A stretch of 64,000 nt of DNA. Source: RGIG1828 sp045546535 (GTDB taxonomy: Bacteria > Bacillota > Clostridia > UMGS1810). Positions 41,830 through 50,375 of this stretch are shown here, in pieces. The DNA is taken from assembly GCA_045546535.1 (NCBI GenBank), contig JAZQDA010000057.1, forward strand, positions 7,294-71,293, given 5' to 3'. Every line of letters starts with the position of its first letter. Positions within the stretch are counted from its first letter, which is position 1. The notes under the pieces were generated by a model. That model did no database searches and was not told where the DNA came from. It saw only the letters and a list, made by a program, of their open reading frames with translations. The translations under genes and the position numbers were made by a program.

Positions 41830-42902
41830 TAAAATCCCGCTTTCTTTTTCCAATCTTCAAGGTGTGCTTTTACAAAGTCATCATCTGTAAGATAAGGATA
41901 AGATGCATTTATACGGCTGATTTCCTCTGCCTGACCGTCGGATAAAACTTCGTTGGGGTTTAAGCAGAAGATGTTTTCCATTAGGCCCTGACGGTGAAGA
42001 ACTTCGTGAACACCGGGGATACAGCCATGGAAACCGTTTTTAGCGTCAAAGAACACGCCGTTTGCGTCGGTTACCTGAGCAGCGAGTGTGAGGAAGCGAG
42101 AAGAAATAGAGTCTTTTTTGCGTTCTTCCTTAATATCACTGAGCATTCCTACAACATTATGTGTCCACATTGTCCAGTGGCCGAGAAGACCGCCGTCAAA
42201 GGTTTTGGTGTAGGTTTTGCCGTTTTCATTGAATTCAAATTTTGTGAGAAGGTCTAATACGATATTATCGTCATTACCTGTGTAGAGAGTGATTTCGTCT
42301 GCTCTTTCAGAGGTAGCGGCGGCACGAACAACATCGAGAGATGTGTAGCGGTTAAATGATGCACATTTAATTGCAACAACATTTGGCACTGCGCAAACTC
42401 TCTGCCAATAATTATAGGAAAATACTCTTCCGCCTACGGCTGTCTGGAGATAGAAGCCGATTGTGGGCATAACCTCGGCAACGGCTTTTGTACGCTCTAT
42501 CATATCATCTTCAGAGATATGGTTAAGTCCGCCGGGGCTTAAAAGCACTGCGTCATAGCCGTATTCTTTAGCAAGTTTTGCCTCTTTAACTGCCTGTTCG
42601 ATAGGACCGCATACACCTGCGATTTTTACAATTACTGTATCATTTTCTTTTTCGTATTTATCGATTTCTTCAGAAACGATTTTTAACACGGGTTCGAAGA
42701 GATTAACTTCGGGGTCGCGGATTTCAAACTGTGTAGTATGTACTGCAGTTGCTATACCGCCTACGCCTGAATCAAGATAGTAGTTCATTAAAAGGCGAAG
42801 ACCTTTTTCGTTTAATTTACGGTCATTTGTGAGAGCAAGGGGTGTTGCGGGGATTACTATGCCCTCTGAAAGTTTTTTGAGTGCTATTTCGTGTCTGGTC
42901 AT
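41829..42902 (-). CDS. DapA/NAL-family class I lyase or aldolase
   Basis: A 357-residue TIM-barrel protein of the dihydrodipicolinate synthase / N-acetylneuraminate lyase superfamily, longer than the usual 290-300. The Schiff-base lysine is in VVAIKCASFNRY and the conserved tyrosine in IGFYLQTAVGG. Early segments include IVIPATPLALTNDRKLNEKG and SGVGGIATAVHTTQ. Family members cleave or form 2-oxo acids by a lysine-pyruvate adduct (KDG aldolase, sialate lyase, DHDPS and others). A catabolic aldolase or dehydratase is more likely than lysine synthesis here given its operon, but the substrate cannot be read from sequence. Confidence 0.87.
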   Translation of the reverse strand: MTRHEIALKKLSEGIVIPATPLALTNDRKLNEKGLRLLMNYYLDSGVGGIATAVHTTQFEIRDPEVNLFEPVLKIVSEEIDKYEKENDTVIVKIAGVCGPIEQAVKEAKLAKEYGYDAVLLSPGGLNHISEDDMIERTKAVAEVMPTIGFYLQTAVGGRVFSYNYWQRVCAVPNVVAIKCASFNRYTSLDVVRAAATSERADEITLYTGNDDNIVLDLLTKFEFNENGKTYTKTFDGGLLGHWTMWTHNVVGMLSDIKEERKKDSISSRFLTLAAQVTDANGVFFDAKNGFHGCIPGVHEVLHRQGLMENIFCLNPNEVLSDGQAEEISRINASYPYLTDDDFVKAHLEDWKKKAGF

Positions 42903-42933
42903 ATCACTAATTCTCCTTAATACTACCTATATA

Positions 42934-43950
42934 TTAATAACTGCCTTTACGTTCTTCAAAGTGAGTGGGTTTGCCAAGTGTTCTGCCACCGTCAAGGAGC
43001 CACTCAGCCTGCCAACGAATGAGAGTTTTTGCACTTACTTCGGGGTAGCCGAATGTTTCCATAGCAAGTGATGCATCGTTAAGGTATGCATCAGTTCCGC
43101 ATTCGTTTTCAAAGATAGGCTTTTTGCCGAGATACTCGCCAAGTTCAATTGCTGCTTTTTTGATAGAAACTGTTTCGGGCCCTGTTACATTCATAATACA
43201 AGCAGGTGATGATGCGTGAAGAAGTCCGCGGATTGCGATTTCGTTTGCACTGCCCTGCCAGATGAAGTTAAAGCAAGGGGTTGAAAGGCTTATAGGCTCT
43301 TCTTTCATAATTTTATCTGCAACATCGAAAAGAACGCCGTAGCGAAGGTCTACCGCAAAGTTAAGACGGTATGTGAAAACTTTTGTACCATAGGTGTTTG
43401 CAGCATATTCGAATGCTCTTTCTCTTGCAAGGCAACTCATAGCGTATTCGCCGTTGGGGCCTACGCGGTCAGTTTCTTTACAGCCGCCGCTTGAAAGAGG
43501 AACTATAGGATAAATGTTACCTGAAGAAAATACTACGATGTTTGACTTTTTGAATTTATCAGCAACGAAAGCGGGAAGTGTGGAGTTCATTGCCCAGGTC
43601 TGCCATTCGTTACCGTCGGTGCCGAATTTTCTTCCTGCCATATAGATTACGTTTTCTACATCGGGAAGAGCGTAAAGTTTTTCTTTATCCAAAAGGTCGA
43701 TAGCGATTACTTCTATGCCGTTTGATTTCATAAGTTCGGTAGCAATCGGGTCAGAGCCTCTTGATACGGCATAGATTTTTTTATCAACTCCTGCTTTTCT
43801 TACAGCATTTTGTGCAAGTACGCAAAGTGTCGGGCCCATTTTACCACCCGCACCGAGTACCATTATATCGCCTTTGATTTTTTTCATATCTTCTACAAGT
43901 GCCTGTGAGGGTTTTGTGAGAAGGTCATTGAGTTTTTCTTCAGTCCACAT
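42934..43950 (-). CDS. NAD-dependent epimerase/dehydratase-like protein with altered catalytic site
   Basis: Extended SDR-fold protein of 338 residues. The N-terminal nucleotide loop is DIMVLGAGGKMGPTL and the fold continues with VIYMAGRKFGTDG and VVFSSGNIYP. The position of the YxxxK catalytic pair reads YAMSC (GEYAMSCLARERAFEYAANT), with cysteine instead of lysine, so ordinary SDR chemistry may be lost or changed. First gene of the operon, transcribed from a consensus promoter flanked by TetR-type dyads. The residue preceding the fold (about 1-27) is a helical extension. Substrate unknown. Confidence 0.85.
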   Translation of the reverse strand: MWTEEKLNDLLTKPSQALVEDMKKIKGDIMVLGAGGKMGPTLCVLAQNAVRKAGVDKKIYAVSRGSDPIATELMKSNGIEVIAIDLLDKEKLYALPDVENVIYMAGRKFGTDGNEWQTWAMNSTLPAFVADKFKKSNIVVFSSGNIYPIVPLSSGGCKETDRVGPNGEYAMSCLARERAFEYAANTYGTKVFTYRLNFAVDLRYGVLFDVADKIMKEEPISLSTPCFNFIWQGSANEIAIRGLLHASSPACIMNVTGPETVSIKKAAIELGEYLGKKPIFENECGTDAYLNDASLAMETFGYPEVSAKTLIRWQAEWLLDGGRTLGKPTHFEERKGSY

Positions 43951-43987
43951 AAATTTAATCTCCTTTTAATTAAGATTGCAAAAAAGT

Positions 43988-44043
43988 AACCGATTGGTTG
44001 GTTTTTGCAATTACATTATATACCAATCAGGTCAATTTGTCAA
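43988..44043 (-). promoter_or_regulatory. Promoter and putative TetR operators of the catabolic operon
   Basis: Minus strand TTGACA (44038-44043), 17 bp, TATAAT (44015-44020). ACCAATCAGGT (44022-44032) sits in the spacer, and the related dyad AACCGATTGGTT (43988-43999) lies just downstream of the predicted start of transcription. Both have ACC and GGT arms, fitting repression by the TetR protein encoded in the operon. Confidence 0.7.
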
Positions 44044-44070
44044 TAAAAATCTCAATATATGCCTTTTCAA

Positions 44071-44099
44071 TTGACAAAGAGGGGGAAAATATTTATACT
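44071..44099 (+). promoter_or_regulatory. Promoter of the methionine synthase operon
   Basis: TTGACA (44071-44076), 17 bp, TATACT (44094-44099), divergent from the TetR-controlled promoter. I see no cobalamin or S-box riboswitch between it and the start codon. Confidence 0.7.
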
Positions 44100-44129
44100 A
44101 TTATATAATAATGAAGACGGAGAGCCGGA

Positions 44130-44753
44130 ATGGAAAAAGATATTATATATTCTCACTCGCTTGATGCAGGTGAGTTAAGCCTTAAAAAAAGTGAAATTTT
44201 AAGATATATGGGGCAGAGATGCGAAGACGAAAGAATTGACAGAGTTATTGACTCTTTAGTTGGCGATGCAAAGAAAAGTGCAAAACCTAAAGCGTGTTTT
44301 GTTTTGAAAAATTTACGCATTGAGGGCGAGAAAATACACATTGACGATATGGAAATCAAATCAAAGAGCCTTACGAAAAATCTTTCGGGTTGCGAAATGG
44401 CAATTTTAATTGTTTTTACGCTTGGAACAGACACTGACAGATTTATTGAGTCAAATCTCACATCGTCGTCTGTGAAAGGCGTGTGTGCAGACGCTATTTC
44501 TACCGCTCTTTGCGAAGAATATGCAGACAGGTTATGCGGTGAACTGGGTGAGTATTTCAAAAAAGAGGGATTTACTCTTATGCCACGCTTTAGTGCGGGT
44601 TACGGCGATTTCAAATTAGACTACCAGAAAGATTTTATAAGATGCACTGATGCTATGAAAAGGTGCGGTGTAAGTGTTACAGACGCACTTATGCTTATAC
44701 CGACAAAGTCGGTGAGCGCAATAATCGGGTTGAAAGGTGAGTGTAATATATGA
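44130..44753 (+). CDS. Stand-alone methionine synthase activation (SAM-binding) domain protein
   Basis: A 207-residue protein equal to the C-terminal reactivation domain of MetH, which uses SAM and a flavodoxin-type reductant to rescue oxidised cobalamin. The signature RFSAGYGDF lies near residue 150 and the terminal block LMLIPTKSVSAIIG near 190. It overlaps the following metH by four bases (ATGA), so the two halves are made together. This split arrangement is known in Clostridia and related bacteria. Confidence 0.9.
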   Translation: MEKDIIYSHSLDAGELSLKKSEILRYMGQRCEDERIDRVIDSLVGDAKKSAKPKACFVLKNLRIEGEKIHIDDMEIKSKSLTKNLSGCEMAILIVFTLGTDTDRFIESNLTSSSVKGVCADAISTALCEEYADRLCGELGEYFKKEGFTLMPRFSAGYGDFKLDYQKDFIRCTDAMKRCGVSVTDALMLIPTKSVSAIIGLKGECNI

Positions 44754-47149
44754 GCATTTTAAATTCTTTAGGTAAAAAGTTCTTGTTCTTTGACGGCGCT
44801 ATGGGTACGATGCTACAAAAAAGAGGTCTTCCCACGGGAAAACTTTGCGAAGAATGGAACATTGAAAATGCAGACGAAATAGTGAGTATCCATCTTGAAT
44901 ACTTAAATGCAGGTGCAAATATCATTACGGCAAACACATTCGGGGCAAATGCGATTAAGTTCCCGAATGGTAAAGGATACTCGGTAGAAGAGATTGTATC
45001 AAGCGCTATAGATAACGCTAAAAAAGCGGTGGATTTATGTGAAAACGGCGATGAGCATTATATTGCTCTGGATATCGGTCCGCTTGGAAAACTTTTAAAG
45101 CCTTTCGGCGATATGGATTTTGAAGATGCGGTTAGTATGTTTGCACAAACTGTAAGGGCAGGGGCGAAAAGCGGTGCCGACCTTATTATAATTGAAACTA
45201 TGAACGACCTTTCAGAGACCAGGGCGGCAGTTATTGCAGCGAAAGAAAATTCCAACTTGCCGATTTTCGTTACGAATGCGTATGACGAATCGGGAAAACT
45301 TATGACGGGGGCTTGTCCTGAGGCGGTATGTGCGTGTCTTGAGGGTCTTGGGGTAGATGCTATCGGCATAAACTGTTCTTTCGGGCCGAGGGAGTCGATG
45401 AGTGTTATCGAAAGGCTTTGCAAGGTATCGAGCATTCCCGTTATTGCAAGTCCCAATGCGGGTCTGCCTGTTTTTGACGGAAAAGACACTAAATATGATA
45501 CAGACGAAACAGAATTTGCGGACTATATGGAAAAAATCGCAGATTTGGGGGTTCAGGTACTCGGCGGATGCTGCGGAACTACTCCCGAATACATAAGAGA
45601 AACCAAGAAAAGACTATCGGGCAAAGTCCCCCACCCGACTGCAGAGAAAAATTTATCAGTGATTTCATCATACACTCACGCAGTTGAGTTTGGCAAAAAG
45701 TGTGTTATCATAGGCGAAAGAATTAATCCGACAGGCAAGAAGGCATTTAAAGAGGCACTCAGAAATCACGACATTGACTATATATTAAATGTAGGTTTAA
45801 AGCAGGAAGAGGCAGGTGCCGAGGTGCTTGATGTGAATGTTGGTCTTCCTGAAATTGACGAATGCACTCTTTTACCAGAGGTTATATGTGCTCTTCAAGG
45901 GGTTACATCTGTCCCGCTACAGATTGACACATCAGATGATAAGGCGATGGAAAAAGCACTCAGGCTATATTCAGGCAAGGCGATGATAAACTCTGTAAAC
46001 GGAAAAAAAGAGTGTATGGAAAAAGTTTTCCCGCTTGTTAAAAAATACGGCGGTCTTGTGGTTGCCCTTACACTTGACGAGAATGGAATTCCTGAAACGG
46101 CAGAGGAAAGGGTGAAAATCGCCGAAAAAATTTATGGAACTGCCGAAAAATACGGAATTAAAAGAAAAGACATAATTACAGACACTCTCACTATGGCAGT
46201 GAGCACCGATGTGAAAGCGGGAAAAGTTACTCTCGATGCACTATCCGCCATTCACAAAATGGGCGGTCTTACAAGTCTTGGGGTATCAAATGTTTCGTTT
46301 GGTCTGCCAAAAAGAGATATTATAAATGCATCGTTTTTTACCTTAGCGCTTGAAAAAGGGCTTGACGGTGCAATTATAAATCCGCACTCTGTAGAAATGA
46401 TGAAAGCGTACAAATCTTTTATGGCACTTTCGGGCAAAGACGAAAATTTTGAAGATTATATTTCTTTTGCCCAAAGCATTGAAACCGAAACTGTCATTTC
46501 GGGTGGGGTAAAGGAAAGCAAAAAAGATGTTGCAACTTTAAAAGATGCCATTATAAAAGGACTTAAGGAAAGCGCATACGAAATGGCAAAGAAAAGTCTT
46601 TTGGAAAAAGATGCGCTTGACATTATAAACACTGAAATTGTTCCCGCACTTGACATTATCGGAAAAGGGTTTGAAGAAAAGAAAATTTATCTTCCCCAAC
46701 TCCTTATAAGTGCAGAGGCGGCAAAGTCTGCTTTTGAGGCGGTTAAAGAAAAAATGAGAGCCTCTGGGGAAGAAAAAAGAGATAAATTAACCGTAATTTT
46801 AGCGACGGTCAAGGGTGATGTGCACGATATTGGGAAAAATATTGTAAAAGCACTCCTTGAGAATTATTCTTTTAATGTAATAGATTTAGGAAAAGATGTC
46901 AGTCCCGAATTTATAGTCCAAAAAGCAAAAGAGACAGGTGCAAAACTTGTAGGACTAAGTGCTCTTATGACCACAACTGTTGCAAGTATGAAAGAAACTA
47001 TTGAACTTTTAAAAGAAAAGGTGCCCGATGTAAAAACCATCGTCGGCGGTGCAGTCCTCACTGAAGAATATGCCCGTATGCTCGGCGCTGATGCATATTC
47101 ACCCGATGCTATGGGTGCGGTAAGATATGCGCAGAGTTTATGTGAATAA
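44750..47149 (+). CDS. metH: Cobalamin-dependent methionine synthase, three-domain form
   Basis: Transfers a methyl group from methyltetrahydrofolate through cobalamin to homocysteine. In 799 residues: homocysteine/zinc barrel (about 1-290; GINCSFGP and GGCCGTTPEY supply the zinc cysteines), pterin-binding barrel (about 310-570; GERINPTGKKAFKEAL), cobalamin cap (about 580-660) and B12 Rossmann domain with the cobalt-ligand motif DVHDIGKNIV (D690, H692). The usual C-terminal activation domain is absent and is supplied by the overlapping upstream gene. AAAGGTGAG precedes the start. Homocysteine from LuxS is one plausible source of substrate. Confidence 0.96.
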   Translation: MSILNSLGKKFLFFDGAMGTMLQKRGLPTGKLCEEWNIENADEIVSIHLEYLNAGANIITANTFGANAIKFPNGKGYSVEEIVSSAIDNAKKAVDLCENGDEHYIALDIGPLGKLLKPFGDMDFEDAVSMFAQTVRAGAKSGADLIIIETMNDLSETRAAVIAAKENSNLPIFVTNAYDESGKLMTGACPEAVCACLEGLGVDAIGINCSFGPRESMSVIERLCKVSSIPVIASPNAGLPVFDGKDTKYDTDETEFADYMEKIADLGVQVLGGCCGTTPEYIRETKKRLSGKVPHPTAEKNLSVISSYTHAVEFGKKCVIIGERINPTGKKAFKEALRNHDIDYILNVGLKQEEAGAEVLDVNVGLPEIDECTLLPEVICALQGVTSVPLQIDTSDDKAMEKALRLYSGKAMINSVNGKKECMEKVFPLVKKYGGLVVALTLDENGIPETAEERVKIAEKIYGTAEKYGIKRKDIITDTLTMAVSTDVKAGKVTLDALSAIHKMGGLTSLGVSNVSFGLPKRDIINASFFTLALEKGLDGAIINPHSVEMMKAYKSFMALSGKDENFEDYISFAQSIETETVISGGVKESKKDVATLKDAIIKGLKESAYEMAKKSLLEKDALDIINTEIVPALDIIGKGFEEKKIYLPQLLISAEAAKSAFEAVKEKMRASGEEKRDKLTVILATVKGDVHDIGKNIVKALLENYSFNVIDLGKDVSPEFIVQKAKETGAKLVGLSALMTTTVASMKETIELLKEKVPDVKTIVGGAVLTEEYARMLGADAYSPDAMGAVRYAQSLCE

Positions 47150-47160
47150 AAGCAATATAA

Positions 47161-47196
47161 AAAACGCAAAGCGGAAATTCCGCTTTGCGTTTTTTT
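47161..47196 (+). terminator. Terminator of the methionine synthase operon
   Basis: AAAACGCAAAGCGGAA paired with TTCCGCTTTGCGTTTT around a minimal loop, followed by T residues. Confidence 0.9.
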
Positions 47197-47200
47197 ATTG

Positions 47201-47602
47201 TCAGATTTGTGAACATTTAGAATAAATAATACACAGAACTGAAGAAATGAGCAAAGTGAAAAATGCGAGTGCAAGACCAAGTATGATTGCACCGATGACG
47301 CTTGTTGCGGCAAAGGTTATGCCGAGAAGAACAAGCGATGTGATGATTGTTCCTGCTGCGCCTAAAACAAAAAGGAATAAAGATGCGCATGTGCAGATGG
47401 CGTCTTCCCTTATTCTCGGCGAGGCTATTAGCAAAACAGCAGGATAGATAATTCCCACACCCAAAAGCACCCAGAAAAATGCAGGAGCGGGTGTTATAAC
47501 GGCAAAAAACTGAAGAAATGCCGCGATTATACCGATTATTACTGCTGCAGCAATACTAAGACCTACGCAGGTGCAGTTTCTTTCACAATTACAGTTTAAC
47601 AT
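47201..47602 (-). CDS. Small integral membrane protein, unknown function
   Basis: A 133-residue protein with four predicted transmembrane helices. The cysteine-rich N-terminus (MLNCNCERNCTCVG) has Cys at positions 4, 6, 10 and 12, and further cysteines occur in CTCAS and near the end (CIIYSKC). GGAGGTGA precedes the ATG. Similar short Cys-led membrane proteins are common in Clostridia, and I do not recognise a named function. It lies downstream of the SulP gene on the same strand with a 57-bp gap. The cysteines could bind metal; this is a guess. Confidence 0.7.
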   Translation of the reverse strand: MLNCNCERNCTCVGLSIAAAVIIGIIAAFLQFFAVITPAPAFFWVLLGVGIIYPAVLLIASPRIREDAICTCASLFLFVLGAAGTIITSLVLLGITFAATSVIGAIILGLALAFFTLLISSVLCIIYSKCSQI

Positions 47603-47659
47603 TTGTCATTCACCTCCACTAGCATTATATTCAAAAATGCTTTCGGGGGTTACTGGATA

Positions 47660-48922
47660 TTACTGCCCGTTTTTATTTGTTATCTTTTTTAATAGTTTGA
47701 ATGCATAGTAAACTATGAGTCCCACCTCGATAGCAACAACGAGGTCAAATACTACAGTAAGTACAAAGGTAAGAATGAGAACGAGGACATCTGTTTTGGG
47801 TGAATTTTTAACTATATCAACAAAATGACGCCACTCGCTCATATTATATGCAACGATAAAGAGAACTGCCGCTATTGTCGGCATTGGGATAAGACTTGCA
47901 TAAGGCATTAAAACTACTAAAACAAGGAAAAGAACTATGGCGTGAACTATACCGGAGATGGGTGTGCGTCCGCCGTTTTTTACATTTGCAGCAGTTCTGG
48001 CAATAGCACCTGTGGCAGGAATTCCGCCGAAAATTCCTGAAGAAATGTTACCAAGTCCCTGTGCTATGAGTTCCTGATTGGAATTATGGCGGTCGCCTAT
48101 CATAGAGTCTGACACAACGCAGGATAAAAGTGATTCGATACCTGCAAGGATTGCTATGGTAAATGCGGGTGATATAAGTTGTTTTACAGTAGTTAAACTA
48201 AAATCAGGAAGTGCGGGTTTGGGGATATCTGATGTTACTGTGTAGAGGTCGCCTATTGTATTTACGCCGAAGGGCAGAAATTTAACCAAAACTACGCCAA
48301 CTACAACCGCAATTAAAGATGCGGGGATTTTTTTGGACACTTTTGGCCATAAAATTAAGATGATTATTGATATAAGACCTATAATTACCGCTTGGAAATT
48401 GAGTGTTGAAAACGAATTTATCACGGCATTTAATTTTTCCATTGATTCAACGGCGTGAGTGCCGTCGGGGAAAGTGATGCCGAAAAAGTCTTTGAGTTGT
48501 CCTATGACAATCGTTACGGCTATACCTGATGTAAATCCCGTTGTTATGGAAGTTGGAATATATTTTATAAGATTTCCTACACAGCAAAGACCCATTATTA
48601 TGAGAATAAGACCTGCCATTACGGTTGCGGTGGCAAGTCCCGATATGCCGTACGTTGCAACGATTCCCGCAACTATTGTAGCAAAAGCGGCGGTAGGACC
48701 CGATATATTTACTTTGCTTCCGCCAAAAAGCGAAATTACAAAACCCGCAAAGATTGCAGTGTAAAGTCCTTTTTCAGGCGAAACGCCCGATGCGATTGCA
48801 AGTGCTATCGAAAGAGGAAGGGCAATTATTGCGACTATTATTCCCGCAATAAAGTCCTGTATAAATTTAGATGCTGTGTAGCCTTTAAGTGAAGATATTA
48901 TCTTTGGTTCAAATGTTCTCAA
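47660..48922 (-). CDS. SulP-family anion transporter lacking the STAS domain
   Basis: A 420-residue polytopic membrane protein of the SLC26/SulP family, which moves sulfate, bicarbonate or other anions. It has about 10-12 hydrophobic helices and the family segments DFIAGIIVAIIALPLSIALA, PEKGLYTAIFAGFVISLFGG, NISGPTAAFATIV and GNISSGIFGGIPATGAIART. The chain ends soon after the last helix (YYAFKLLKKITNKNGQ), so the cytoplasmic STAS domain of typical 550-residue members is missing. The start is TTG at 48922 with GGAG about ten bases upstream. Its substrate is not evident. Confidence 0.9.
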   Translation of the reverse strand: MRTFEPKIISSLKGYTASKFIQDFIAGIIVAIIALPLSIALAIASGVSPEKGLYTAIFAGFVISLFGGSKVNISGPTAAFATIVAGIVATYGISGLATATVMAGLILIIMGLCCVGNLIKYIPTSITTGFTSGIAVTIVIGQLKDFFGITFPDGTHAVESMEKLNAVINSFSTLNFQAVIIGLISIIILILWPKVSKKIPASLIAVVVGVVLVKFLPFGVNTIGDLYTVTSDIPKPALPDFSLTTVKQLISPAFTIAILAGIESLLSCVVSDSMIGDRHNSNQELIAQGLGNISSGIFGGIPATGAIARTAANVKNGGRTPISGIVHAIVLFLVLVVLMPYASLIPMPTIAAVLFIVAYNMSEWRHFVDIVKNSPKTDVLVLILTFVLTVVFDLVVAIEVGLIVYYAFKLLKKITNKNGQ

Positions 48923-48957
48923 AATATTTCATCTCCATTGTATTTTTTGCCTTGAAT

Positions 48958-48986
48958 ATAATATCACAACACACTCTTATTGTAAA
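48958..48986 (-). promoter_or_regulatory. SulP gene promoter
   Basis: Minus strand TTTACA (48981-48986), 17 bp, TATTAT (48958-48963). The rest of the 325-bp gap to the histidine operon is AT-rich and shows no gene. Confidence 0.6.
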
Positions 48987-49181
48987 TTGCAAAAAGATTA
49001 TATTGTAGAAATTTGACAAAGTAAAGGCTTTTTGAGGCAAAAGTATCGTTGCAAATTTGTTATATCCCCTTTTCCAGCGCATCTTTCTTCATATAAAGTG
49101 TACTTTTTACACAAAAACGCACAAATACTATTCTCTTTTGCATTAAAATGATGTATAATGTTATAAATTATAATAAAATTG

Positions 49182-49218
49182 TTGACTTTATCACTTTAGT
49201 GTGATAAACTGCTAAAGT
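49182..49218 (+). promoter_or_regulatory. Histidine operon promoter with nested operator-like dyads
   Basis: TTGACT (49182-49187), 17 bp, TAAACT (49205-49210). A perfect 8-bp inverted repeat TTTATCAC (49187-49194) / GTGATAAA (49201-49208) spans the spacer and -10. A second dyad ACTTTAG (49193-49199) / CTAAAGT (49212-49218) overlaps it. No T-box is seen before hisZ, so repression at the DNA level is likely. Confidence 0.6.
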
Positions 49219-49247
49219 AAACTAATTTTTATTTTGCGGGGATAGTT

Positions 49248-50375
49248 ATGAGAATAGAAAACAAACTTTTAAGAAATGATGAAAAAACTATATTTGAACT
49301 TCGTTCACTTTATGAAAAGTACGGCTATGCACCGTATAAAATGAGCAAGTTTGAAGAATATGACCTTTATGTAAAAAACAAGGACTTTCTTGTGTCAGAA
49401 AACATCATCACCTTTACCGACACAAGCGGTAAACTTATGGCGTTAAAGCCTGACGTTACCCTATCTATTATAAAAAGCAGTCAAGACACAACAGGCTACA
49501 CTCAGAAAGTATATTACAACGAAAATGTTTACAGAGTTTCAAAAAGCACTGATGCTTTCAAAGAAATTATGCAGGTAGGTCTTGAGTGTATAGGTGATAT
49601 TGACTCATACTCCATCTACGAAGTGCTTTTTCTTGCTATGGAAAGTCTTGGCGTAATCTCTGATGATTTCGTTCTTGACATTTCTCATATGGGAATTATC
49701 CTTGAAATGATAAAAGAACTTGAACTCGAGTCTGATGACGAGAAAGAAATCCTTAAATGTATCGGCGAAAAGAATGCACATCAGATTATGAGCATTTGCA
49801 AAATGTCGGGTGCAGATATGGAAAAGGCAGAAAAAGTAGCAAGACTTTCCCACCTTTACGGAAGCGGAGAAAAAGTTCTTAAAACCCTTAAAGAAATTGC
49901 CCCGAAAGAGTGCAGTGATGCAATAGATGAACTTGAAAATATAGTAAGTCTTTTAGAAAAATCTGCATCTTGCAGAGGTAAAATCCACATTGACTTTTCG
50001 GTTGTAAACGATATGGGTTATTACAATGGTATTGTTTTCAAAGGATTTGTAAATACGATTTCTGAGGGAATTCTCTCAGGCGGACAGTATGACAAACTGA
50101 TGAAAAAAATGAAAAGAAAATCAAGAGCGATTGGCTTTGCAGTATATCCTGACCTTCTTGAAAGACTTACAGAAGATGACAAGGAATATGATGTAGATGC
50201 ACTCGTTTTGTATGATGAAAATACCGACCTTAAACTTTTAAAGGGTGCAGTAGAAAAACTTACAAATGAAGGAAAAAGCGTTACGGCACAGAAATGTGTG
50301 CCCGATAAACTCAGATACAGACAACTTCTTAAAATAAACGAAAGGGGGCTTGAAGAAATTGAAAACGATGCTTAA
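49248..50375 (+). CDS. hisZ: ATP phosphoribosyltransferase regulatory subunit
   Basis: Histidyl-tRNA-synthetase-like protein of 375 residues that activates short-form HisG and mediates histidine feedback; it does not charge tRNA. The N-terminal class II synthetase-like part reads LRNDEKTIFELRSLYEKYGY, followed by KPDVTLSI, YYNENVYR, and later DFSVVNDMGYYNGIVFKGF with GGQYDKLM. GGGGATAG precedes the ATG. First gene of a ten-gene histidine operon. It overlaps the start of hisG. Confidence 0.92.
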   Translation: MRIENKLLRNDEKTIFELRSLYEKYGYAPYKMSKFEEYDLYVKNKDFLVSENIITFTDTSGKLMALKPDVTLSIIKSSQDTTGYTQKVYYNENVYRVSKSTDAFKEIMQVGLECIGDIDSYSIYEVLFLAMESLGVISDDFVLDISHMGIILEMIKELELESDDEKEILKCIGEKNAHQIMSICKMSGADMEKAEKVARLSHLYGSGEKVLKTLKEIAPKECSDAIDELENIVSLLEKSASCRGKIHIDFSVVNDMGYYNGIVFKGFVNTISEGILSGGQYDKLMKKMKRKSRAIGFAVYPDLLERLTEDDKEYDVDALVLYDENTDLKLLKGAVEKLTNEGKSVTAQKCVPDKLRYRQLLKINERGLEEIENDA

